Of a stretch of 64,000 bases of DNA, positions 33,491 to 39,772 are shown in pieces (position 1 is the first letter of the stretch; each line of letters begins with the position of its first letter). The notes below the pieces were generated by a model that searched no databases, had not been told where the DNA came from, and was given only the letters and a program-made list of their open reading frames with translations. Source of the stretch: Blastococcus sp. CT_GayMR19 (lineage in GTDB: Bacteria > Actinomycetota > Actinomycetes > Mycobacteriales > Geodermatophilaceae). The stretch is taken from the NCBI RefSeq assembly GCF_004570385.1, contig NZ_SPQL01000003.1, positions 1-64,000 of the forward strand, written 5' to 3'. The position numbers and the translations under genes are program-made.

Positions 33491-33501
33491 GAGGCGACGA
33501 C

Positions 33502-33738
33502 GTGATCGACGACGTGAACGACGACGACGGCACCGAACCCGCCACCCATCTGCAGGAGGAACCGCAGTCCGAGCGGGGAGCACCCGGATCGCGGGACACC
33601 GGCTCGGCCGAGCCGGGCGGGGGCCCGGTGGACCGGCCGGCCGGGACATCCGACCCGGACAGCGACACCACGGTCGACGCGCAGGGCGCACAGCAGCCCG
33701 GCGCGCCGGACCTGCCGACCGGCGACCAGGCCGGCTGA
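33502..33738 (+). CDS. Small disordered acidic protein of the Hhy locus
   Basis: 78 residues, almost free of hydrophobic amino acids and rich in D, E, G, P and S (DDVNDDDGTEPATHLQEEP). GTG at 33502 has an excellent ggagg ribosome site 12 nt after the 39-aa peptide gene stop. It is probably intrinsically disordered. I recognise no domain. Coding status rests on the ribosome site, the tight spacing and the composition, which differs from random GC-rich frames. Confidence 0.6.
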   Translation: MIDDVNDDDGTEPATHLQEEPQSERGAPGSRDTGSAEPGGGPVDRPAGTSDPDSDTTVDAQGAQQPGAPDLPTGDQAG

Positions 33739-33758
33739 CGGCCGGGAAGGGGAACGTC

Positions 33759-34157
33759 ATGACGATGTCACCCGGTGAGCCGGGGCCCACCGACTTCGAG
33801 GGCAAGGAAGTACCGCCGTACGAGGGTCGTCAGGGAGCCCAGGAGGTCGACGGGGAGGACAAGGTCCGCCGCGACGGGGCCAACGTGGGCGGCGCCACCG
33901 GACCGGCCGAGAGCAGTGAGCGGAAGGAGCCCGAGCCGGCCGACACCGCCCGCGGTGCGGTGGCCTCGCCGGCCGACGAGCAACCGGCCGGGCGGACGCC
34001 GAGCGGCGACGAGGGCGAGGCGTCGGTCGGGCCGGCCCACTACGCAGGCACGACCCGAGGCGAATCCGTCAGCCGGGACAAGCACGAGAAGGGCGGGCCC
34101 GAGGAGGCCGACAACCTGGGGGACGGGTTTGTGAGGCGGGGCGGGCGGAGGACGTAG
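33759..34157 (+). CDS. Disordered hydrophilic protein of the Hhy locus
   Basis: 132 residues rich in G, E, P, R, D and lacking long hydrophobic stretches (DFEGKEVPPYEGRQGAQ, HEKGGPEEADNLGDG). ATG at 33759 follows gaaggggaacgtc. It lies 20 nt after the acidic 78-aa gene and 2 nt before the endopeptidase gene. It may be a stress-type disordered protein or a scaffold for the hydrogenase, but no function can be read. Confidence 0.62.
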   Translation: MTMSPGEPGPTDFEGKEVPPYEGRQGAQEVDGEDKVRRDGANVGGATGPAESSERKEPEPADTARGAVASPADEQPAGRTPSGDEGEASVGPAHYAGTTRGESVSRDKHEKGGPEEADNLGDGFVRRGGRRT

Positions 34158-34159
34158 AC

Positions 34160-34672
34160 GTGGAGACGGCCGGGGAGTGCCGGGTCCTGGTCGCCGGCAT
34201 CGGGAACGTCTTCCGGACCGACGACGGGTTCGGGTCGGAGGTCGCGCGACGGCTCGCTGCGCTGCCGTGGCCCGACGGCGTCCGGGTGGTCGACTACGGG
34301 ATCCGCGGCATGCACCTGGCCTACGACCTGCTCGACCCCTGGGACGCGCTGATCCTCGTCGACGCCCTCCCCGGCACCGGCGACGCCGGCACCGTGGTGG
34401 TCCTGGAGATCGGTGCGGACGACGTCGGCGCGGGCGGTCCGGGGGGCGCTGCCGGGGTCGACGCGCACGGCATGGACCCGGCCACCGTGCTGGCGAACCT
34501 GGCCGCGCTGGGCGGCCGGCTCCCGCCACGCACCCTGCTGGTGGGGTGCCGGGTCGCGGAGACCGGTGAGGGGATGGGGCTCACGCCGCCCGTCGCGGCC
34601 GCCGTCGACGAGGCGGTGCGCGCGGTGCAGCGCCTCGTGACGGACGGACTGCGGGCGCGGGAGGTGGCCTGA
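34160..34672 (+). CDS. Hydrogenase maturation endopeptidase (HyaD/HupD type)
   Basis: A 170-aa nickel-dependent processing protease. The start VLVAGIGNVFRTDDGFG is diagnostic, with the Glu/Asp that senses nickel replaced by Val in GIGNV but the following Asp pair kept. Further metal residues fit: Asp in VVDYGIRGMHLAYDLLD and LVDALPG, and His in DAHGMDP. It removes the C-terminal extension of the hydrogenase large subunit once nickel is loaded. GTG at 34160. The substrate is clearly the HhyL precursor with its 22-residue tail. Confidence 0.87.
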   Translation: METAGECRVLVAGIGNVFRTDDGFGSEVARRLAALPWPDGVRVVDYGIRGMHLAYDLLDPWDALILVDALPGTGDAGTVVVLEIGADDVGAGGPGGAAGVDAHGMDPATVLANLAALGGRLPPRTLLVGCRVAETGEGMGLTPPVAAAVDEAVRAVQRLVTDGLRAREVA

Positions 34673-34673
34673 G

Positions 34674-34937
34674 ATGTGCCTCGGGATCCCGGGACGAGTG
34701 GTCGGGATGGTGCCCGGTTGCGGCGACCAGCTGGCGCTGGTCGAGGTGGAGGGAGCCGCGCGGAAGGTCAACATCGGCCTGCTCGACGAGGCGCCGGCGC
34801 CGGGCCAGTGGGTGCTGATCCACATGGGCTTCGCGGTCGAGCTCACCGACCCCGTCGGGGCCGAGGAGGCCATGGCCGGGCTGGAGCTGATGGGCCGCTC
34901 CCGCGACGACGCTGCGGGGGAGGGCGGCCGTGGGTGA
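34674..34937 (+). CDS. hypC: Hydrogenase assembly chaperone HypC
   Basis: An 87-aa small beta-barrel chaperone. The N-terminal MCLGIPGRV with Cys2 is diagnostic; the Cys binds iron on the HypCD complex during Fe(CN)2CO assembly. The QWVLIHMGFAVELTD segment matches the C-terminal conserved strand. It lies one nucleotide after the endopeptidase stop. Its partner HypD is not in the window, so it must be encoded elsewhere. Confidence 0.93.
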   Translation: MCLGIPGRVVGMVPGCGDQLALVEVEGAARKVNIGLLDEAPAPGQWVLIHMGFAVELTDPVGAEEAMAGLELMGRSRDDAAGEGGRG

Positions 34938-35718
34938 GGCCGGATTCCCCGTCGTCCCCGGGCCGGTCCTGTTCGCGCGCTACGCCTTTCCGCCCAACTC
35001 CCACGGGTTCTGCGGTCCGGCCGACTCCGGCGGACTGTTCGAGTACGGCGTCGCCGGGCGGGACGACGGCGGGCTTCGGGCGATGGCCCAGCAGTTCGCC
35101 GGGGCGTGGCCGTACCTCCAGCTGATCGCGGGGGCCACGGGTTTGACCGATCCGCTGGACCGCCGGGTCGTGGAGGCCTACTGGATCGGCAGCCCGCGCC
35201 TGGACGAGGTGGGCACGCACGCCGTCGGGGACTCGATGGAGGACCGGTTCCGGTTCATGACCGGGGCGCGCTTCTCCACGCTGACGGAGGGGGTGCTCGC
35301 CGGGGGAGTGCCGCACCACAGCTTCGCCGTCTTCTGCATCTATCCCTACACCGGCCTGCTCACCGACGGGCGGAAGGCGCCGCACGCGCTGACCGTGCTG
35401 GACCGGTGCCGCATCCGTTGGGGCCGGGTGCTGGCGGTGGAGGGGGATCAGGCGGTCGTCGAGGGCCGGCCGTTGACGTGGGACGGCGACCTCCTGCAGC
35501 TGGGACCCGTCGCGACCGAGACCGTCGTGCGGTCGGTGGACGGCGTCGGCATGGTGGGCACGGTCGCGCCGGGGGACTGGGTGTCGATGCACTGGGAGTG
35601 GATCTGCGACCGGCTGACCGAGGCGCAGGTGTCGAGGCTGCGCCACTTCACCGAGCGGCACCTGGCCATCGTCAACGACCGGTCGGCGCGGTCGGTCGTG
35701 CCTGCCCTGCTCGGCTGA
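34930..35718 (+). CDS. DUF6390-like protein of the Hhy locus
   Basis: A 262-aa conserved unknown. Distinct motifs are LFARYAFPPNSHGFCGPADS and GVPHHSFAVFCIYPYTGLL. The first motif, with Cys/His and Asn-Ser-His-Gly, looks like an active or metal site. It overlaps hypC by 8 nt with GTG at 34930. Homologues sit at the end of group 1h loci. No function is known; a maturation role is the most economical guess. Confidence 0.8.
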   Translation: MGEAGFPVVPGPVLFARYAFPPNSHGFCGPADSGGLFEYGVAGRDDGGLRAMAQQFAGAWPYLQLIAGATGLTDPLDRRVVEAYWIGSPRLDEVGTHAVGDSMEDRFRFMTGARFSTLTEGVLAGGVPHHSFAVFCIYPYTGLLTDGRKAPHALTVLDRCRIRWGRVLAVEGDQAVVEGRPLTWDGDLLQLGPVATETVVRSVDGVGMVGTVAPGDWVSMHWEWICDRLTEAQVSRLRHFTERHLAIVNDRSARSVVPALLG

Positions 35719-35735
35719 TCCGGGTGCCGCTAGCG

Positions 35736-36350
35736 TCAGAGCACCGTGAAGCCCGGCGGCAGACCCGGCCGGCCGGTGGCGGCGAGCAGGAGCGGCCCGG
35801 CGAGGCCGTCGGCGACGGCGAGCTCGGCGATCAGCTGGAGGGCCTGCGCCGCGGCCGTTGCGGGGACGTCCATCGGCAGGTCCAGCGCGGCGGCGAGGTC
35901 CGCGGTGTGGACGGCCAGCTCGAACGTGCGGGTCGGCAGGTAGTCCGCGAGCCGCATGCCACCGGCGATCGTCGTCACGAGCTCGGTGCCGTCCTGGGTG
36001 TCGAGGAGCGTGATCACGCGCGCGGCGATCTCGGCGACCGCGGAGTGGGCGTCGGCACCGAGGGCGTCCCCGGCGTCGCGGCCGCGCGCCGCGACCGCGG
36101 GGTCGGCGGCGGCCGCGCGGACGGCGCGGAAGTAGTCGGCGGCGGTGGCGACCTCGACGGTGGCGGCCGGACTGGCGAGGTACGTCGTGACCGTGAGCAG
36201 GGAACGGCTCGTGTGGCCGACCAGGGCGCGCACGTCCCACTCGCCCAGGCCGGGCAGGTTCCACCGGTTCCCGACGAGGGCGGTGGTGCGGACGAACCAC
36301 TGCGCGGCGTCGGTGAAGGCACGCCGCGAGTCGTCCCACGAGAAGTCCAT
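35736..36350 (-). CDS. Maleylpyruvate isomerase-family mycothiol-dependent enzyme
   Basis: A 204-aa helical-bundle protein of the MDMPI_N (DinB-like) group. Key pieces are WNLPGLGEWDVRALVGHTSRSLL (first metal His) and RTFELAVHTADLAAALDL (second His). These proteins use mycothiol, a thiol restricted to actinobacteria, for isomerisation or transfer. The substrate is unknown. The ATG at 36350 starts the fold. It converges on the hydrogenase locus with an 18-nt gap. Confidence 0.86.
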   Translation of the reverse strand: MDFSWDDSRRAFTDAAQWFVRTTALVGNRWNLPGLGEWDVRALVGHTSRSLLTVTTYLASPAATVEVATAADYFRAVRAAAADPAVAARGRDAGDALGADAHSAVAEIAARVITLLDTQDGTELVTTIAGGMRLADYLPTRTFELAVHTADLAAALDLPMDVPATAAAQALQLIAELAVADGLAGPLLLAATGRPGLPPGFTVL

Positions 36351-36460
36351 GGCCGCGAGGCTAGCCAGGTCGCGGGCGGGGGCACGACCAGCACGTTCCT
36401 GCTCGGCGCTCGCCCTCGCTACGTTGGCGCGGTCCGAACCCGACGACCGGAGGACCGCCC

Positions 36461-36629
36461 GTGACCTCTCGCCTCAGCCGACGAGCTGCGCGGCTACTTC
36501 ACCAAGCTCGCCGAGGGCGGATCCGTCACCATGCCGCTCGAGAAGCAGATGTGGGGCGACGAATTCGGGATGTGCGTCGATCCGTTCGGGGTCGCCTGGA
36601 TGGTGAACATCTCCGAGCCGGCCGGCTGA
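36461..36629 (+). pseudogene. PhnB-like VOC gene with internal deletion and frameshift
   Basis: A ribosome site (cggagg) and GTG start at 36461 encode V-T-S-R-L, which is the usual start of PhnB-like VOC proteins. Then the reading frame changes: from 36477 a different frame encodes 50 residues of the conserved C-terminal end (ELRGYFTKLAEGGSV, MPLEKQMWGDEFGMCVDPFG, VAWMVNISEPAG). The middle of about 80-90 residues is missing. This indicates an internal deletion that joined start and end out of frame, so no functional protein is made. Confidence 0.72.
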
Positions 36630-36951
36630 GCGGTTCCGGCCGGGTGAATCGCGCGGCCGGCCACTGGCGGCTCCGGGGCGGTCCCAGATGATCCCGGGGT
36701 GACGGAAGCGCACCAGCGGCGACGATGGGCGCTACTTGTCCGGGATCTCGCCTCGGCCTGAGCCAGACTGGCGCCCCGGCGTCAGCGGCCATGTGTCTCC
36801 TGGCGACCGCTGAGGGCGACTGCCGGGATGCGCCTGATCGACGCCGACGACGGCGCTCGTGGTGGGGCCACGACGTTGAGCAGGAAGTTCTTCGATGGTC
36901 CCAGGGACCGAAGACCCTCGATCGTGCTGACCGGGCCCTAGCATTTGTGGC
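36630..36951. other. Gene-poor stretch after the VOC pseudogene
   Basis: About 320 bp with no convincing gene on either strand. The base composition is slightly less GC-rich than the flanks. A TAGCAT at 36939-36944 lies 7 nt before the small gene at 36952 and may be its -10 element, in which case the transcript would be leaderless. I see nothing else supported. Confidence 0.5.
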
Positions 36952-37125
36952 ATGTACGCGATCCATCTGACGGACTCCGAGCTGGACATGGCCCGGCATG
37001 CCTTGCAGGCGTATCTGCTGGCTTTCGGTCACGACGAGGCCGCAACTGTCGGTGAGATCAAGCGTGTGATCGCCAAGTTGCGCGCCGCCCAGATCGAGGA
37101 CGAGGGCCCGCGCGTCTCTGCCTGA
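36952..37125 (+). CDS. 57-aa hypothetical protein
   Basis: Short protein with a clear amphipathic helical plan (YAIHLTDSELDMARHALQA, VGEIKRVIAKLRAAQIED). The coding frame has codon bias of a real gene. There is no ribosome site before the ATG, but a TAGCAT -10-like box ends 7 nt upstream, so translation from a leaderless mRNA is plausible, a common mode in actinobacteria. It is similar in size and style to small DNA- or protein-binding helices. No function is known. Confidence 0.68.
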   Translation: MYAIHLTDSELDMARHALQAYLLAFGHDEAATVGEIKRVIAKLRAAQIEDEGPRVSA

Positions 37126-37471
37126 CGAGCGGGCGTGCGGCGTCGGCCGACGTCACGTGCCGGCGAGGCCGCTCACGCCGAGCCCGCTGCTGGTGTTGAG
37201 CGGCCCACTGTGGGCTACCTCGGAGACTGGCCAGGCCCTCAGGGCTTTGAGGGCCACCGCCTCGCCCAATCTCGCCTCTCCCCGCTCGGTCCCAACGAGG
37301 CACGTACGCCACCACCGCTCGTCGCAGCGGGCGCCCGGCGCTGGTGGCGGGCGGACCGCTGCCCCATCCAAGGTCCATGCCGGCCCACTGTGAGACACGC
37401 GGAAGAGCGCTGAAGACACGGGCTGCCTGGGTCCGAACGTGGTCCGGGGCACCCGTCTCGGGGCGTGGCCG
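37126..37471. other. Gene-poor stretch with a repeated 12-mer
   Basis: About 345 bp without a convincing gene. The 12-mer cggcccactgtg occurs at 37201 and 37381 and a related sequence is near 38523. The open frames here have poor codon character and no recognisable domain. It could be decayed sequence or remnant of a mobile element; no terminal repeats or transposase motifs are seen. Confidence 0.4.
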
Positions 37472-38131
37472 TCATCCGAGATGCGCGGGGCCGAGCAGCT
37501 GCAGGCGGAAGGATTCGAAGAGCCACTGCTCATACCGTGCAGGCGACCACCGTCGTTCCCGGACGATGAGATGCCAGACGCTCGGGTGATTGAGGGTCCA
37601 CAGCAGGTCGGCTGCCTCCCCCGCCTCCAGTGATGGCCGCAGCGCGTCGAGGGCGACGAGCTGGTCGACGACCGCCCGCTGGACCCGGAGCAGCTTGGCT
37701 TGGATGTCCTCCCAGAGCGTGGCGATCTCGGGGTCGGTGGCCGCGGCGGTGCGGATGACTTCCAGCAGCGGGCCGGTGGCCGTCTTCACCCGGCGGGACT
37801 GCGCGGCGAGCAGCCGCAGTTTCTCCACTGGGTCGACCTCGTCCGTGAGCTCGCGCATCCACCGGCGTTGCAGGACGGGAGTCGCTTCTTCCTCTCCGCC
37901 GAGGCGGGCCTCCCACACGGCCCGTAGCAGCCCGGCTTTGGTCTCGAACGCCAGATACACCGTCTTGACCGCGACTCCGGCGGCCGCGGCGATGGACGGC
38001 ACTGCGGTGGCGGCATAGCCGCCGTCCTCGAAGAGCCGACGAGCGGCGTCGACGATCACTCGCCGCGTCTCCGCCGCCTGCGCTTGGCGGCGGGGTGAGA
38101 CGTACCGACGGCTCTTGACGGGCGATCCCAC
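37472..38131 (-). CDS. TetR family transcriptional regulator
   Basis: A 219-aa regulator. The N-terminal helix-turn-helix reads RRLFEDGGYAATAVPSIAAA and AGVAVKTVYLAFETKAGLL. The C-terminal part is an all-helical ligand-binding domain. It is divergent from the small ABM-type protein at 38190, and the 58-bp spacer holds a small palindrome; the likely arrangement is self-repression and repression of that gene. The start ATG at 38131 gives a basic N-terminal tail (SRRYVSPRRQAQ), typical of this subgroup. Confidence 0.9.
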   Translation of the reverse strand: MGSPVKSRRYVSPRRQAQAAETRRVIVDAARRLFEDGGYAATAVPSIAAAAGVAVKTVYLAFETKAGLLRAVWEARLGGEEEATPVLQRRWMRELTDEVDPVEKLRLLAAQSRRVKTATGPLLEVIRTAAATDPEIATLWEDIQAKLLRVQRAVVDQLVALDALRPSLEAGEAADLLWTLNHPSVWHLIVRERRWSPARYEQWLFESFRLQLLGPAHLG

Positions 38132-38134
38132 GTC

Positions 38135-38160
38135 GCTACAGTAGCAACGTATTCACTACA
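38135..38160. promoter_or_regulatory. Operator candidate between divergent TetR and ABM-type genes
   Basis: GCTAC-a-GTAGC (38135-38145) is a perfect 11-bp palindrome; it overlaps a wider GTAG...CTAC inverted repeat ending at 38159. The position in the short divergent spacer fits a TetR operator. Confidence 0.5.
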
Positions 38161-38189
38161 CCTGTCGAGCACTCAAAGGAGTGGAACCA

Positions 38190-38486
38190 ATGGCGACCTT
38201 GCGGATCGATCTCGAGGTGCAGGACTACCACCTGTGGCGGACAGCCTTCGGCAAGGACGCCGGCGGCCGCGGGCGCCACGGGGCGCGCCGCCACCGCATC
38301 TTCCAGGCCGCGGGTGACGAGTGCAGGGTGAGCTTGGACATCGATTTCTCCACCATGGCGGAGGCCGAGCGGTTCTTGACCGTGCTGCGGGACGAGGTGT
38401 GGCCGTCGCCGGACAAGGCCCCGGCGAAGATCGGCGCACCCGCGGCACGGATCATCGAGATGGTCGAAGCGGAGGACTATCGCTGA
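38190..38486 (+). CDS. 98-aa ABM/dimeric alpha-beta barrel-like protein
   Basis: Starts ATLRIDLEVQDYHLWRTAF and contains DECRVSLDIDFSTMAEAERF, the alternating pattern of a small alpha+beta barrel. This is a common layout for monooxygenase- or cyclase-like proteins of the ABM superfamily. The ATG at 38190 has an aaaggag ribosome site with 8-nt spacing; an in-frame GTG at 38181 overlaps that site and is less likely. Probably controlled by the divergent TetR protein. The reaction is unknown. Confidence 0.75.
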   Translation: MATLRIDLEVQDYHLWRTAFGKDAGGRGRHGARRHRIFQAAGDECRVSLDIDFSTMAEAERFLTVLRDEVWPSPDKAPAKIGAPAARIIEMVEAEDYR

Positions 38487-38554
38487 CCGCCGGTGTCTTC
38501 ACAGCCGCCTTCTGTCCTAAAGCGGCCCACTCAGGGACAAGGTCCGACCGCTGA

Positions 38555-38574
38555 GACGCTTCCGCGGAAGCGTC
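38555..38574. promoter_or_regulatory. 20-bp perfect palindrome
   Basis: A 20-bp self-complementary sequence (gacgcttccg and its complement) lies 68 bp after the ABM-type gene. A 13-bp copy of one arm plus centre (gacgcttccgcgg) recurs about 20 bp after it ends, near 38592. It may be a terminator stem without loop, or a protein-binding site. Confidence 0.5.
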
Positions 38575-38677
38575 AAGGTGTGCGGCTTGACGACGCTTCC
38601 GCGGGGACGTTCGCCCCCGGACGTGCTCCGGCAACCGGCTCACGTGGGACAGCTCGCCGTTTGCCGCAGCCCGACAA

Positions 38678-38725
38678 TGTGCGCAGATCAGCAGTTTCCT
38701 GCCTCAAACTGCTCCTCTGCGCACA
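38678..38725. terminator. Long conserved-looking hairpin between convergent genes
   Basis: A 48-nt inverted repeat: a 10-bp outer stem (38678-38687 with 38716-38725), a 2x2 internal mismatch, then an 8-bp inner stem (38690-38697 with 38706-38713) closing an 8-nt loop. It lies between the ABM-type gene (+, ends 38486) and the ABC ATPase (-, ends 38795), which suits a bidirectional terminator. No T tract follows. The moderate GC content of the stem differs from the surrounding DNA. Confidence 0.65.
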
Positions 38726-38794
38726 ACGTTCCTGGGGCCCCAGGTGTCCCTTGGGCCGCGTTAAGGGGCATGCGGTGCCGTGCAGCGTTGACGC

Positions 38795-39772
38795 TCATGT
38801 GGAAGAAGCGCCCAGGGGCCAGCTCTGCAGGAGGGTCCAGCCGACCCGGGCGCCCACGGGGTGACGTGGGGGACCGGGCTCGCGGACGAGCAGCTGGCCG
38901 AGGGGTGTCTCGGCCAGGTAGTCCGAGTGCGGGCCGCGGAACCAGACCGCGCGTACCTCGGCCTCCAGCGGCCCGCCGAGGCAGGCCCAGCCGGGCCGCA
39001 CCAGCACCGGCCCTCCGCCGTCCGGCGCGTCGATCACCGACGCCGGACCGGTGAGCCGCGCGGCGAACAGGTCCACCGGCTCGGCGTAGACCTGCTGCGG
39101 GGTGCCGACCTGCAGCAGCCGTCCCTCGGAGAGCAGTGCGACCCGGTCGGCCAGGCCCAGCGCCTCCTCCGCGTCGTGCGTGGCGTAGACGGCGGCCGCC
39201 CCGCTGTCGCGCCGGCGGGCCCAGAGCTCGTCCAGGAAGACACCGCGCACGTGGGTGTCGAGGTGCGCGGTCGGCTCGTCGAACAGGTAGAGCGACGGCC
39301 GCCGCGCCAGCGCCCGGGCCAGGCCGACGCGCTGCTGCTCCCCGCCCGACAGCTCGGCGGGCCGCCGGTCGGCGAGGGAGGCGATCCGCAGCCGCTCCAG
39401 GATCGCGCGCGCCTCGCTGCGCGCCTGCGTCCGCCCGGCGCCCCGGCGTCGGGCCGGGTACGCCACGGTGTCCAGCGCCGACAGGTGCGGCCACAGGGCG
39501 TAGTTCTGGAAGACCACGCCGACGTCCCGGCGCTCCGGCGGAACGATCCGCCGGCCTCCGGTCACCTCGGTCCCGCCGAGCCGGACCGAACCCGCGCTCG
39601 GCACCAGGAAACCGGCCACCGCGTGCAGCAGCGTCGACTTGCCCGAACCGGAGGGGCCGAGCAGCGCCAGCACCTCGCCCGGAGCGACGGTCAGGCTGAC
39701 GCCGCGCAGCGCCGGCGTCCCGTCGTAGGCCACCTCGAGATCGACGACCTCCAGTGCGGGGTCAGGCGGCAC
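38795..39772 (-). CDS. ABC transporter ATP-binding protein (ferric iron/thiamine/phosphonate type)
   Basis: A 325-aa ATPase. Walker A is GPSGSGKST, Q-loop VVFQNYALWPH, signature LSGGEQQRV, Walker B LYLFDEPTAHLD, switch His in YATHDAEEAL. A C-terminal TOBE-like domain follows. It energises the two-domain permease encoded just upstream on the same strand. GTG at 39772 overlaps the permease stop by 11 nt. The gene set (binding protein, fused permease, ATPase) matches AfuABC/FbpABC-type importers for Fe(III); thiamine or 2-aminoethylphosphonate is an alternative. Confidence 0.9.
   Translation of the reverse strand: MPPDPALEVVDLEVAYDGTPALRGVSLTVAPGEVLALLGPSGSGKSTLLHAVAGFLVPSAGSVRLGGTEVTGGRRIVPPERRDVGVVFQNYALWPHLSALDTVAYPARRRGAGRTQARSEARAILERLRIASLADRRPAELSGGEQQRVGLARALARRPSLYLFDEPTAHLDTHVRGVFLDELWARRRDSGAAAVYATHDAEEALGLADRVALLSEGRLLQVGTPQQVYAEPVDLFAARLTGPASVIDAPDGGGPVLVRPGWACLGGPLEAEVRAVWFRGPHSDYLAETPLGQLLVREPGPPRHPVGARVGWTLLQSWPLGASST

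Noticed and set aside
33238-33501. Longer version of the 78-aa acidic protein beginning at 33238
   Set aside because: The upstream part overlaps the 461-aa gene and the 39-aa gene; the GTG at 33502 has its own ggagg site.
37126-38560. Insertion sequence remnant based on the repeated cggcccactgtg
   Set aside because: Only two exact short copies are seen, with no terminal inverted repeats, target duplication or transposase motif.
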